NCBI GenBank assembly: GCA_035550515.1 | Contig: DASZOZ010000069.1 | Span: forward strand, 47,385-111,384 | Length of the DNA: 64,000 nt | Source: DATARH01 sp035550515 | GTDB lineage: Bacteria > Pseudomonadota > Alphaproteobacteria > ATCC43930 > CGMCC-115725 | Reading direction: 5' to 3' | The notes under the pieces: model-generated | What the model saw: only the letters and a program-made list of their open reading frames with translations | Database searches by the model: none | What the model was told of the DNA's origin: nothing | Made by a program: the position numbers and the translations under genes | Shown: positions 26,772 to 36,414 of the stretch, piece after piece | Layout: the number at the start of each line of letters is the position of its first letter | Position numbering within the stretch: the stretch's first letter is position 1

Positions 26772-27971
26772 TCAGCGCACCACGCAAGGGTGACCGGGGC
26801 TCGCCCGGCAATGCTGCGCCGGCGGCACCGAACCGGCGGTCCGCGCCGCGGGCGCCGGCGCCGCCGTCGCCTGTGATGGAGCGGCCGCGCTTTGCGGCGG
26901 ATTGGCGGGCGCGGGGCTGGCGGGCGGAGGATTGGCGGTCGGCGGATTGCCGGGCGGCGGATTGGCCGGCGTCTGCTCGGCGTTGGCCGCGGCCTGCCCG
27001 TGCAGATAGGCGGCGACGTTGCGGTTGTGCTCCGCGAGCGTGCGCGCAAAGACATGCCCGCCGTTGCCGTCGGCTACGAAATACAGATCGTCGCTGTGCT
27101 CGGGCCGCACCGCGTCGTGCAGCGCCGCCTTGCCGGGGTTGCAGATCGGCCCCGGCGGCAGGCCCTTCGCGACATAGGTGTTGTAGGGGGAATTGACCTC
27201 GAGGTCGGCCCGGGTCAGCGAGCCGTCGAACTTGGTCGCGCCGTGCCCGGCCAGCACGAACCGTACCGTCGGGTCCGATTGCAGCTTCATCCCGAGCCGC
27301 AGGCGGTTGAGGAACACCGCGGCGATATGCGCGCGCTCGTCGTCGCGGCTCGCTTCCTTTTCGATGATCGAGGCGAGCACCAGCACTTGTTCCGGGTTGC
27401 TCAGGGTGAAATCGCTGCGCCGCTCGCCCCAGGCCGCCGCGAGCGTCTCCTTCATCGCCTGCTGCATGCGGTCGATCACCCCCTGGCGCGTGTCGCCGCG
27501 GCTATAGACATAAGTTTCCGGCAGCAGCGAACCTTCCGGCGGGGTGGTCGCCACATCGCCGGCCAACAGCGGCGCATCGCGCAGCAGCGCGACGACCTCC
27601 GCGCTGGTCAGCCCTTCGCGGACCGTCAGGCGATGCTTGACCGTTTTCCCGCTCGCGATCGTGTCCATCACCTGGACCGCGCTCGCCCCGGCAGGAAATT
27701 CGTATTCGCCGGCCTTCAGCGCGCCGCCCCGCCCGGTCAGTTCCGCGACCACCTTGAAGGTCAGTGCGTGGCGGATCACCCCGTCGTCGAGGAGCAGCGC
27801 CGCGATCTCGGAGATGCCGGTGTGCGGCGGGATGACGACGGTCTGCGCCGCGTGCAGCGGGCCGGGCTGGTTGACGTCCTGATAGGTCCAATAGGCCACG
27901 CCCGCGGCCCCGGCGACGATCGCCACCGCGGTGACGAAGCACCCGATCAGCATGCGAATAAACGCCAGCAT
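26772..27971 (-). CDS. mltG: Endolytic murein transglycosylase MltG
   Basis: MltG is an inner-membrane lytic transglycosylase that ends nascent glycan strands. One N-terminal membrane helix (LIGCFVTAVAIVAGAAGVAY) is followed by a LysM-like region and the YceG catalytic domain. The catalytic Glu is in VLASIIEKEASRDDE; LQSDPTVRFVL and SPYNTYVAKGLPPGPICNPG are conserved. The family normally ends soon after VFARTLAEHNRNV. Here about 75 more residues follow, rich in Pro, Ala and Asn (repeats such as ANPPPGNPP) and ending with two Cys. The downstream gene is yicC. Confidence 0.93.
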   Translation of the reverse strand: MLAFIRMLIGCFVTAVAIVAGAAGVAYWTYQDVNQPGPLHAAQTVVIPPHTGISEIAALLLDDGVIRHALTFKVVAELTGRGGALKAGEYEFPAGASAVQVMDTIASGKTVKHRLTVREGLTSAEVVALLRDAPLLAGDVATTPPEGSLLPETYVYSRGDTRQGVIDRMQQAMKETLAAAWGERRSDFTLSNPEQVLVLASIIEKEASRDDERAHIAAVFLNRLRLGMKLQSDPTVRFVLAGHGATKFDGSLTRADLEVNSPYNTYVAKGLPPGPICNPGKAALHDAVRPEHSDDLYFVADGNGGHVFARTLAEHNRNVAAYLHGQAAANAEQTPANPPPGNPPTANPPPASPAPANPPQSAAAPSQATAAPAPAARTAGSVPPAQHCRASPGHPCVVR

Positions 27972-27986
27972 ATCGCGGCGTCGCGC

Positions 27987-29258
<1,272 letters not shown>

Positions 29259-29295
29259 CCCGGCATAACCAAACATGGAGAAATCGCGGACCCGC

Positions 29296-29529
29296 TCAGC
29301 CGTGGGCCTCGATAAAGCTCACCGCATCCTTGACGGTGACGATCTTCTCGGCGGCGTCGTCGGGGATCTCGCAGCCGAATTCCTCCTCGAACGCCATCAC
29401 CAGCTCGACCGTATCGAGGCTGTCGGCTCCCAAATCGTCGATAAAGCTGGCGTTCTCGGTGACCTTCGATTCCTCGACGCCGAGATGCTCGATGACGATT
29501 TTCTTCACGCGATCGGCAACATCACTCAT
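29296..29529 (-). CDS. acpP: Acyl carrier protein
   Basis: This 77-residue acidic acyl carrier protein carries growing fatty acids on a phosphopantetheine arm attached to Ser in GADSLDTVELVM. The N-terminus (MSDVADRVKKIVIEHLG) and length are canonical. It lies between fabG and fabF. The 190-base gap upstream to fabG is the longest in this cluster and probably contains an extra acpP promoter, as in many bacteria, although no clear -35/-10 pair was identified. Confidence 0.97.
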   Translation of the reverse strand: MSDVADRVKKIVIEHLGVEESKVTENASFIDDLGADSLDTVELVMAFEEEFGCEIPDDAAEKIVTVKDAVSFIEAHG

Positions 29530-29719
29530 TCGTATTGTCCCTCAATGGCTGATTGGCAGGTGCTTTCGTCTCCGCGCGGTGCGGTTATCCAATCGGGGGA
29601 TCAGCCGTTTATATCTCGCGCCAGCGCGGCCGCATTGAAGGCGCGTCCATAACACGAATTCGGCTTGCCTGCCAATCCGGCGAACCGCGCGGCCGGCCGC
29701 CTTTATACCATGACCGTCA

Positions 29720-30457
29720 TCATACCATGACCATGCCGCCGTTGACATGGAGGGTCTGGCCCGTGACATAGGCCGCCTCCGCGCTGGCGAGATAGACCAC
29801 GGCGCCGGCGACCTCCTCCGGCGAGCCGAATCGTTCCATGGGGACCGCCGCCGCCCCACGCGCGCGCTGCTCCTCGGTCAGCTTGTCGGTCATCGTGGTG
29901 GTGATGAACCCGGGCGCGACGCAATTGACGGTGATGCCGCGGGTCGCGACCTCGGCGGCGATCGATTTCGACATGCCGATCATCCCGGCCTTCGAGGCAG
30001 CATAGTTCGCCTGGCCGGGGTTGCCGGCGACCCCGACCAGCGAGGTGACCGACACGATGCGGCCATGGCGGCGGCGCAGCATGCCGCGCAACGCCGCGCG
30101 GATCAGGCGGAACCCGGCGGTCAGGTTGATGTCGAGCACCGCCTGCCAGTCCTCGTCCTTCATCCGCATCGCCAGCCCGTCGCGGGTAATGCCGGCATTG
30201 TTGACGAGGATGTCGAGACCGCCGAGCGCCGCCTCCGCTTCACGAATCAGCCGTTCGGGCTCCTCGGGTCGTGCGAGATCGGCGGTGATGACATGGCCGC
30301 GCTCGCCGAGGTCGCCGGCAAGCGCCCGCAGCGCCGCCTCCCGCGTCCCCGCCAGCACCACCGCCGCGCCTTGCGCGTGCAAGGCCCGCGCGATCGCCCC
30401 GCCGATCCCGCCCGATGCGCCGGTGACCAGCGCCTTCCGGCCGCCGAGGTCGAACAT
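29720..30457 (-). CDS. fabG: 3-oxoacyl-ACP reductase
   Basis: This 245-residue short-chain reductase carries out the first reduction of each fatty-acid elongation cycle with NADPH. The cofactor motif is TGASGGIGGAIA, the NNAG motif is LVNNAGITRDGL, catalytic Ser is in SVTSLVGVAGN and YAASKAG has Tyr and Lys. The end (YVTGQTLHVNGGMVMV) is diagnostic of FabG. Its ATG directly abuts the fabD stop, so they are co-transcribed. Confidence 0.95.
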   Translation of the reverse strand: MFDLGGRKALVTGASGGIGGAIARALHAQGAAVVLAGTREAALRALAGDLGERGHVITADLARPEEPERLIREAEAALGGLDILVNNAGITRDGLAMRMKDEDWQAVLDINLTAGFRLIRAALRGMLRRRHGRIVSVTSLVGVAGNPGQANYAASKAGMIGMSKSIAAEVATRGITVNCVAPGFITTTMTDKLTEEQRARGAAAVPMERFGSPEEVAGAVVYLASAEAAYVTGQTLHVNGGMVMV

Positions 30458-31396
30458 CTAAAGTCGCTTCATCAAGGCTTCGGTCTCGGCCGCGGTGCCG
30501 ACCGAAGCCGCCGGCAGCTCGCGGTCGATGCGCTTGACGAGACCGGCGAGCACGCGGCCCGAGCCGATCTCGACCACCTCCTCGACCTCGCGCTCTTTGA
30601 AGAACAGCACCGTCTCGCGCCAGCGCACCATGCGGATCACCTGCTCGACCAGCAGTTCGCGGATGTCGCGCGGGTCGAGGGCCGGCGCCGCCGTCACATT
30701 GGCGACCACCGGCACGCGCGGCGCCGCGAGCGCAACCTCGGCCAGCGCCTTTTCCATGACCTCGGCCGCGGGCGCCATCAGCGGGCAGTGAAAGGGGGCG
30801 CTGACCGGCAGCATGATCGAGCGCCGCGCGCCGCGCTCCGCCGCCAGCGCGACGGCCTTCTCAACCGCCGCGGTGTTGCCGCTGACGACGATCTGCCCGG
30901 GGCAGTTGTCGTTGGCGACAACGCAGACGCCGTGGCCGTGCGTACCCTCGGCGACGTCGCGCGCCGCCTCGATGTCGAGGCCGAGCAGCGCCGCCATCGC
31001 GCCCTCGCCCACCGGCACCGCCTTCTGCATCGCCTGGCCGCGCCGCTTGACGAGCCGCACCGCGTCGGCGACCGAAAAGGTGCCGGCGGCGGCATGCGCC
31101 GAGTACTCGCCGAGCGAATGCCCGGCGACATAACCGAGCGCCGCGACATCGAACCCGGCCTCCGCCTCGAGCACGCGGATCACCGCGAGGCTCGCCGCGA
31201 GCAGCGCCGGCTGGGCGTTTTCGGTAAGGGTGAGGTCGCTCTCCGGCCCCTCGAACATCAGCCGCGAGAGGTGCTGCGACAGCGCGTCGTCGACCTCCTC
31301 GAACAGCAGCCGCGCCGGCGCGAACGCCTCGGCCAGGTCGCGCCCCATGCCCGGCTGCTGCGACCCCTGACCGGGAAAGACAAAAGCTCTCTTCAT
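30458..31396 (-). CDS. fabD: Malonyl-CoA:ACP transacylase
   Basis: This 312-residue FabD transfers malonyl from CoA to ACP. The N-terminal FVFPGQGSQQPGMG, the nucleophile GHSLGEYSAHA and the His region in SAPFHCPLM are all present, as is NDNCPGQIVVSG. It is the first gene of the minus-strand fatty-acid cluster, so the main promoter should lie just upstream (31397-31480). No convincing promoter consensus was seen there. Confidence 0.95.
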   Translation of the reverse strand: MKRAFVFPGQGSQQPGMGRDLAEAFAPARLLFEEVDDALSQHLSRLMFEGPESDLTLTENAQPALLAASLAVIRVLEAEAGFDVAALGYVAGHSLGEYSAHAAAGTFSVADAVRLVKRRGQAMQKAVPVGEGAMAALLGLDIEAARDVAEGTHGHGVCVVANDNCPGQIVVSGNTAAVEKAVALAAERGARRSIMLPVSAPFHCPLMAPAAEVMEKALAEVALAAPRVPVVANVTAAPALDPRDIRELLVEQVIRMVRWRETVLFFKEREVEEVVEIGSGRVLAGLVKRIDRELPAASVGTAAETEALMKRL

Positions 31397-31481
31397 CCGC
31401 CGCGCATCCCCCTCGCGTCTTGGTCATAGACTCGTCACGGAGGGAGTCAAGCCGTGAAGGCCGCCTCGATACGTCGAACGG

Positions 31482-31778
31482 CTACTGGCACATCCGCAAG
31501 TTGTCGCGCTCGGCTTCATAGTCGTTCATCGCGCGGCGCAGGACGCTGTCCTTGGGGAGCGCGTCGAGTTCCTGCTGGATTTTGTGCGAGGTGGCGTCGT
31601 CATAGGCGACCGGCACCGGGCAGCGGGCGACGAGATGCGGGCCCATCGGTTTGCTGATTTCCACCGGAATGTCGGAGGACGCCGCGTCGGATTTCTTGCC
31701 GAGCCCCATCCAGCCACCGCCGCCGCACCCGGCCACCGACAGCGCGACGGTAAGCGCCACGGCCCCCTGAAGTCGCAT
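31482..31778 (-). CDS. Small lipoprotein of unknown function
   Basis: This 98-residue lipoprotein starts at 31778; MRLQGAVALTVALSVAGC is a lipoprotein signal with a good lipobox, followed by GGGGWMGLGKKSD. An upstream ATG at 31835 would add a non-conserved tail. The mature domain contains IPVEISKPMGPHL, two further cysteines (ARCPVPV and the final MCQ) and a charged helix. It is the last chromosomal gene before the phage-derived block. Function is not recognised. Confidence 0.75.
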   Translation of the reverse strand: MRLQGAVALTVALSVAGCGGGGWMGLGKKSDAASSDIPVEISKPMGPHLVARCPVPVAYDDATSHKIQQELDALPKDSVLRRAMNDYEAERDNLRMCQ

Positions 31779-31857
31779 CGATCCCCCGTTTCTCGCGTTT
31801 TCGCGCACGATGGCGACCGCGGCGCGGCGGATCAAGTGCGATCGCCGCGGTGCGGCC

Positions 31858-32478
31858 TCAGGTAGCGGGGGTGACGACGGTCCCAGGGGCGACGGTCCCA
31901 GGGACGCCGGTCCCAGGGGCGACGGTCCCAGGGACGCCGGTCCCAGGGGCGGCGGTCAGCGCGGCGATCTGCCCGACCAGCGTGCCGAGCCAGATCGCGG
32001 TCGACAGCGCGTCCCCCGCAGGCGGGTCGGCGCAGGCGGCATCGCCGTATTCCTCGATGACGGCGACCTTGCCCGCGGTGTCGGCCGGCACGGTCCCGAT
32101 GGCCAGGGCCGCATTGGCGGCCGCCCTTCCCTTGTCGTAGGCGGCGCAGGCGGTCCGGATCGTCGTGTCGACCGTGCCGCTAACGCTATTGGCGGCCTGG
32201 ATCCCGGCGCTCACCGTGCCCAGCGCCGCGCCCGCCCCCAGCAGCGGCGCGCAGGCGCCGAGCGCACCGCCCAGCATCACCGTCAGCGCGACCATCGGGA
32301 TGATCCCGCGCTCCTTGAGCAGCAGCGCCGCCAGCCCGCAGCCGGCGGCGAGGAACTGCGCGGTCTGGCCGAGATCGCTATCCGAGAAATGCCACCCGGC
32401 GAGCGCCAGGACGGCGCCGAGCCCGGCATAGCTCGACGGCTCGCTGAACCGCGCGAGAAGGAAGGCGAGCACCTGCAT
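31858..32478 (-). CDS. Phage holin-like membrane protein with repeat tail
   Basis: This 206-residue protein sits at the lysis end of the phage block. The first part has two or three short hydrophobic helices (AGLGAVLALAGWHF, AAGCGLAALLL, IPMVALTVMLGGALGA), which with its position suggests a holin. Unlike normal small holins it has a long C-terminal half, ending in PGTGVPGTVAPGTGVPGTV, encoded by a 15-bp tandem repeat. A strong terminator-like hairpin sits 19 bases upstream of its ATG. A holin role is inferred from context only. Confidence 0.65.
   Translation of the reverse strand: MQVLAFLLARFSEPSSYAGLGAVLALAGWHFSDSDLGQTAQFLAAGCGLAALLLKERGIIPMVALTVMLGGALGACAPLLGAGAALGTVSAGIQAANSVSGTVDTTIRTACAAYDKGRAAANAALAIGTVPADTAGKVAVIEEYGDAACADPPAGDALSTAIWLGTLVGQIAALTAAPGTGVPGTVAPGTGVPGTVAPGTVVTPAT
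31876..31950. repeat. 15-bp tandem repeat in the holin-like gene
   Basis: Five back-to-back copies of a 15-base unit (GACGGTCCCAGGGGC and close variants, alternating in two bases) encode a PGT-V/A repeat at the C-terminus of the holin-like protein. The length should vary readily by slippage. It is not CRISPR-like, because no spacers are present. Confidence 0.85.
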
Positions 32479-32496
32479 GAGGAGGTCCCTTTCATG

Positions 32497-32520
32497 AAAA
32501 AAGCCGCCCGCGGCGGCTTG
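32497..32520 (-). terminator. Rho-independent terminator before the holin-like gene
   Basis: On the minus strand GCCGCC-gcg-GGCGGC is followed by six T residues (32497-32502). It lies between the 68-residue Cys protein gene (stop 32563) and the holin-like gene (ATG 32478), leaving only about 19 bases to the start codon. Confidence 0.8.
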
Positions 32521-32562
32521 GGGAATGGAAGGCGGACGCGGAGCCGTCGCGGTTCACGGCCG

Positions 32563-32769
32563 TCAGCCCAGATCGGCGGCGTAGCCGGCGCGCGCGTACG
32601 GCATCGGCCGGCTGGCCGGCGCCTCGCCGGAACCGCCGCAGCGGTCGCAGACCTCTTGGTGGCGGCCGAGGATGTCGAAGGAGTCGAGGCTGCCGTCGGG
32701 CCGGCGGCGCTGCAGCCGCGGGACGCGGCCGCTGCCGCCGCAGCGCTCGCAGGGCGGCGCGGTCTTCAT
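32563..32769 (-). CDS. Small CxxC zinc-finger-like phage protein
   Basis: This 68-residue protein has two CxxCGGSG motifs (CERCGGSGR and CDRCGGSGE), the DnaJ-type zinc-binding pattern, separated by about 35 residues. One zinc site can be formed by the four cysteines. The start overlaps the muramidase stop by four bases, so it is coupled to the lysis genes. Small CxxCxGxG proteins occur near phage lysis or tail genes without known function. Confidence 0.75.
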   Translation of the reverse strand: MKTAPPCERCGGSGRVPRLQRRRPDGSLDSFDILGRHQEVCDRCGGSGEAPASRPMPYARAGYAADLG

Positions 32770-33359
32770 GCGCCGGCCGCGCGCCGCCGATACGCGGCGG
32801 CGAGCTTGCCGTCATACGCGTTCGCGGCCTCGCCGGTGCCGTTGTAGGCAAGCGCGAAGCGGGTCCAGTCATGCACCCGCAGAAAGCGGTCGAGCCCGCC
32901 ATGCCGGCAGAACGCGGCGAAGGCCGCGAGCTGGGCACCCTCGCTCTCCCCCATCGCGGCGACAAAGGTCTCGACATCGGCATAGCCGCAGGCGGCGAAG
33001 TTCATCCCCATGATCTGGAACATGCCCCAGCTTGCCGCTTGCAGCGCCGCGCCGCGGTCGAGCGAGATCGCCTCGGCCAGCCGATCGTATTGATGCGCGC
33101 CGGCGGCGCCGTAGAGCGCGCGGTTCCACCCCGCCGCCGAGATGTTGGGATGCGTCGCATCCCAGCGATGCCTGGTCAGCCGGCCGAAGACATGCGCCTC
33201 GAACAGGATTTTCGGCCGCTTGTCGGGCAGGAACCCGCCGCCGGCGCTTTCGATGTCGCACACCGCCCAGACCGCCGCCGGCTCACACTGCAATTCGCCG
33301 GCCGCGACGTCCACGTCCTGCGGGCCGAGCGGCGTCGCCGCCCCCGTGAACTCCATCAT
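32766..33359 (-). CDS. Phage endolysin, N-acetylmuramidase domain
   Basis: This 197-residue single-domain endolysin is of the N-acetylmuramidase (DUF3380) family. The expected catalytic Glu is in VCDIESAGGGFLPD, followed by the diagnostic RPKILFEAHVFGRLT; ALQAASWGMFQIMGMNFAACG and FALAYNGTGE are also typical. It should cleave the glycan backbone of peptidoglycan to release particles. No signal peptide is present, so it needs a holin, and the likely candidate follows downstream. Its presence argues that the block can, or could, lyse cells. Confidence 0.88.
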   Translation of the reverse strand: MMEFTGAATPLGPQDVDVAAGELQCEPAAVWAVCDIESAGGGFLPDKRPKILFEAHVFGRLTRHRWDATHPNISAAGWNRALYGAAGAHQYDRLAEAISLDRGAALQAASWGMFQIMGMNFAACGYADVETFVAAMGESEGAQLAAFAAFCRHGGLDRFLRVHDWTRFALAYNGTGEAANAYDGKLAAAYRRRAAGA

Positions 33360-33380
33360 GTTTTCCTCCGGAAAGGGCGG

Positions 33381-33716
33381 TTACGGCCGGTTTTGCTTCT
33401 GCACCAGCTCGGTGCGCATATCGCCGAGTGCTTGCATCACGCGTTCGAGCGCCGCGCGCATCTCGGCCTGGAAGGCGCGATCCTCGCGGCGCCGCTCGTC
33501 CAGCTCGCGCTCGGCCTGGTTGAGCCTGGTCTCATGGGCGGCGAGGACAACCCTGTATTCGGCGCGCCCGGCATCGATATCGCCGCGCAGGCTGAGATAG
33601 CCGCCGAGGATTCCGCCGCCGCCGGCCACCAGCACCACCGCGGCCTGGAGCAGGTGCCCGAGGGTGATGTCCGGGCTGAAATGGGGGTGCAGCATGTCGC
33701 CCAACCGCGGGCTCAC
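33381..33716 (-). CDS. Membrane/coiled-coil protein in lysis region, spanin-like
   Basis: This protein of about 111 residues has one hydrophobic helix (LLQAAVVLVAGGGGILGGYL) near the N-terminus and then a long charged coiled coil (LNQAERELDERRREDRAF). That topology and the position next to the endolysin suggest an inner-membrane spanin or Rz-like accessory. The start is set at the GTG at 33716, which overlaps the previous stop as GTGA and has a GGAG site nine bases upstream. A GTG at 33731 and an ATG at 33695 are alternatives. Confidence 0.6.
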   Translation of the reverse strand: MSPRLGDMLHPHFSPDITLGHLLQAAVVLVAGGGGILGGYLSLRGDIDAGRAEYRVVLAAHETRLNQAERELDERRREDRAFQAEMRAALERVMQALGDMRTELVQKQNRP

Positions 33717-34159
33717 GACATGACGCTCCACTGGTTGCCGCCGACATAGACGACGTGCAGCGCGGCATAGAGGGTGTTGAGGGTCGCCGTCGCCGCGCCG
33801 TCGATCGTCTGGCCGGCCGGCGCGGCGATGGTCAGCGTAAAGCTGCCGCTTGCCGCGAGATATTTGAAGCTGTGCTGCTCTCCGACGCGCGGGCTCGCAG
33901 GCAGCATGAAGGTCGTCGCCGCGGGCGTCGTCGGCGCCCAGGCGATCAGGTCGTCGGTGATCGCGACGCTCTGCGCCCCCGTGGCGGTGACGCTACGCAC
34001 GTTGAGCCGGGGCCGGATCACCCAACCGCCGGCGGTGATGCCGTCCTGCGCCTGCAAGCTCCAGTCGTCCGTGTTCAGCACCAGCTCGCCGCCCGGCCCG
34101 GTATACGCCGCAACTTGCGACGTGCCGCCGCGCGCCCATTGCACCTGCGTGTGGGACAA
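33713..34159 (-). CDS. Phage tail-tip/receptor-binding-like protein
   Basis: This 148-residue protein starts at a TTG (34159) with a GAGGAG site. Its beginning, SHTQVQWARGGTSQVAAYTG, followed by GELVLNTDDWSLQAQDG, matches the N-terminal segment of phage fibre proteins that attach to the tail. The C-terminal part (SFKYLAASGSFTLTIAAPAG, ending VVYVGGNQWSV) resembles the repeated beta module in the tailspike at 51547-54102. It is placed after the tail hub genes and is a likely host-recognition component. Confidence 0.65.
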   Translation of the reverse strand: MSHTQVQWARGGTSQVAAYTGPGGELVLNTDDWSLQAQDGITAGGWVIRPRLNVRSVTATGAQSVAITDDLIAWAPTTPAATTFMLPASPRVGEQHSFKYLAASGSFTLTIAAPAGQTIDGAATATLNTLYAALHVVYVGGNQWSVMS

Positions 34160-34210
34160 GATCTTCTCTCCTCAAGAATTGTCCTCCTCCGCCTCGGAAA
34201 CGGAGAGGGT

Positions 34211-35056
34211 TTACGTCACCGCCCCCAGATTGATGTCGCTGCCGGTCGGCGTAGTGATCCAGGCTAGGTCGGCCTGCGCGGCAATGCCGGTGCCGAGAAG
34301 ACCCCAGTCCTGGTCGACCCCGACCGCCAGCGTCGCCAGCACGTTCACCGCCGCGCCGCCGGCGCCGTTCAGCGGGTAGCCGTAAGCCGCGACCGCGGCG
34401 ATATCCTGCAGCCCCTGGCCGAAGATGTTGAACCCCGGCAGCTTGATGAACACCGTCTGCCCGACAAAGCTCGCCGGGTAGGTGTAGCGGAACAGCGACG
34501 GGTCGTTCGGACCGAAGCGGGCGAAGGACGTGCCGGCGGCATGCGCCGCGATCGCCGTGCCGTAGCCGCCGCGCCGCAAATAGCTGAGGTCGTAGCGGTT
34601 GACCGCGGTCAGGGTCGCGGTCTCGTACGACACCAGCTCGCCGCCGCAATAGCACAGCGTCACATAGCTGTCGGCGTCGGCCTGGGTGCCGGACAGCAGC
34701 TGCCCTTGCGACTGCGTCAGATCGACCGCCAGCGTATCCGCCGTGTCCGGATCGCCGGCGGCGGGGAGGGCCGCACTCAGCACACCCTGGCGGGCGCCGC
34801 GATAGATCGTGCCGGCGAGCGCGTAATGACTGCCGTCGGTCGATATCCACACCTGGCAGCCGCCCCAGCCGGCACCGCCGCTGGCGATCAGCCAGACCTC
34901 GACCGCGCCGCCGGTCAGCGCCGCGGGCGGTTCGAACAGGATCGGTGCGTTGGTGTCGCCGGGGTCGGCGAACGGGTCGAGCGGCGCGCCCGCGGTCGCC
35001 TGCTTCGGATGCAGCACCGCGGTGCCGACCCCGATCGGGCTGATCGTGCCGGTCAT
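34211..35056 (-). CDS. Phage tail hub-associated protein
   Basis: This 281-residue protein has its ATG overlapping the previous hub gene's stop as ATGA. Segments such as VEVWLIASGGAGWGGCQVW, ISTDGSHYALAGTIYRGARQ and YLRRGGYGTAIAAHAAG are typical of the C-terminal half of phage tail hub (gp15-like/putative tail) proteins. In relatives it is fused to the upstream 453-residue protein. Here the hub appears split in two coupled genes. It should form the tail tip. Confidence 0.72.
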   Translation of the reverse strand: MTGTISPIGVGTAVLHPKQATAGAPLDPFADPGDTNAPILFEPPAALTGGAVEVWLIASGGAGWGGCQVWISTDGSHYALAGTIYRGARQGVLSAALPAAGDPDTADTLAVDLTQSQGQLLSGTQADADSYVTLCYCGGELVSYETATLTAVNRYDLSYLRRGGYGTAIAAHAAGTSFARFGPNDPSLFRYTYPASFVGQTVFIKLPGFNIFGQGLQDIAAVAAYGYPLNGAGGAAVNVLATLAVGVDQDWGLLGTGIAAQADLAWITTPTGSDINLGAVT

Positions 35057-36414
35057 GGGGTCACTCCCGGGATCTCTTCGGCGGTGACCGTCAGCTCGCC
35101 GTCCTGGTCTTCCTCGATCTGGGTGATGCGTACCGCCGCCCGCGACAGGCCGAGCGCCGCGTCGCTGATCAGCACGATGTCCATCGGCTCGAGCAGCGCG
35201 TATTTCCAGCCCAGCTTGAACTTGACCGTGTTGCGCAGGTAAAGCCGGCGCTGGAGCATCAGCTGCGCCGCGATCGCGGCGCCGGTCGGGTTGGTGATGG
35301 CGTGCGCCTGCACCGACGGCTCGCTGCGCAGGCCATAGGCGTCGATGGCGCCCTGGTCGAACGCGGCGACGAGCTGCGGGTTGTAGCTGTTGGCTGCGTC
35401 GAGATACTCAATCGACAGCCAGTTGGTCGCCTGTGCCGGGTCGGCGCGCGTCAGCACCACCGGGTCGGTGCCGCCGGCGCCGCCGTCGGACCAAGGCAGG
35501 AAATCGTCGTCGTCGAGGCTGTATCGCCAGGTCAGGTCCGGCGTCCAGCTCGCGCCGTTGGCCGCCAGCGGCTGGTCGCCGTAGGGGATGATCTTGAGCC
35601 GTGTCCCGGACCATAGGACGGCGGAAACGCTCAGCTCGGCAAGCTCCTCGAGCCACCGCGCCGCCGGCTGCTGCTTGTCGAGCAGCAGCGACACCGCCAG
35701 TTGCGCCGCCTGGCAATAGCTGCCCCAGTCCGCGAGAGAACCGGATACGTCGAGATTGCTCGACGGAAAGCCCGCACCGTAGCGCGCATTGGTCAACAAA
35801 TCGGCGACGATGAAATCCGGCCGTGCGTCGTTCGGAAAGTCCGGCCCGGCAGTACCGCTCGCGAAGCCGGTGATCTCGAACGAGATGTCGGGCAGCGCCG
35901 AGGACGAGCCGAGATCGAGCGGCGTCCCGGTCACATAGCAGGTGCCGGAATAGCCGATGACCGGCTGGTTGACGTCCGAACTGGCAAACACCGGGTCGGG
36001 CGATTGCCCGTCATTCCCCGCATAGCCGTTGAGCCCCGCGGCGCCGAGCCCGGCGGTGACGCCGCCATTGGCCCAGATGCGGTTGTTGCCGCCGATGCCG
36101 TATGACGAGCCGGCAAACGACACCGGCCCCTGGCAGATCCCGAACGCGACATCGACCGAGTTCTGCTGGCCGGCGCCCTTCTTGCCGCCGCCGCTGCCGC
36201 CGAGCCCCTTGCCGCCGGAGCCGCCGCTGGTATGGCTCTGGAAGTTCCAGAATTCGAGCAGGTTGATCGCCACCCGCTGCGTGCCGTAGCAGATGAAAAC
36301 GGGACTGCCGGCCTGGCTGGTGTTGTACCGCAGCGAGCCGAGCGTCGGGTTGCTGAACGCGTTGACAAAGGGCGTCGGCCCGCCGCCCTTCCCCGCCGGT
36401 GCGAGATCAGCCAT
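35053..36414 (-). CDS. Phage tail hub/baseplate protein (gp15-like N-terminal part)
   Basis: This 453-residue tail protein, of the putative phage tail protein type, belongs at the end of the DUF2460-DUF2163-NlpC-hub series. Diagnostic stretches are RPDFIVADLLTNARYGAGFP and LYLRNTVKFKLGWKYALLEP; a glycine-rich loop occurs near residue 65. In Rhodobacter gene transfer agents the equivalent is the large tail-tip protein. It is coupled by ATGA to the next gene, which seems to be its missing C-terminal half. Confidence 0.82.
   Translation of the reverse strand: MADLAPAGKGGGPTPFVNAFSNPTLGSLRYNTSQAGSPVFICYGTQRVAINLLEFWNFQSHTSGGSGGKGLGGSGGGKKGAGQQNSVDVAFGICQGPVSFAGSSYGIGGNNRIWANGGVTAGLGAAGLNGYAGNDGQSPDPVFASSDVNQPVIGYSGTCYVTGTPLDLGSSSALPDISFEITGFASGTAGPDFPNDARPDFIVADLLTNARYGAGFPSSNLDVSGSLADWGSYCQAAQLAVSLLLDKQQPAARWLEELAELSVSAVLWSGTRLKIIPYGDQPLAANGASWTPDLTWRYSLDDDDFLPWSDGGAGGTDPVVLTRADPAQATNWLSIEYLDAANSYNPQLVAAFDQGAIDAYGLRSEPSVQAHAITNPTGAAIAAQLMLQRRLYLRNTVKFKLGWKYALLEPMDIVLISDAALGLSRAAVRITQIEEDQDGELTVTAEEIPGVTP

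Noticed and set aside
31876..31950. Short repeats as a CRISPR array
   Set aside because: Units are contiguous without spacers and lie in a coding frame; no cas genes occur.
33713..34159. Tropism-determinant-like protein as part of a diversity-generating retroelement
   Set aside because: No reverse transcriptase, template repeat or accessory gene was found in the window.
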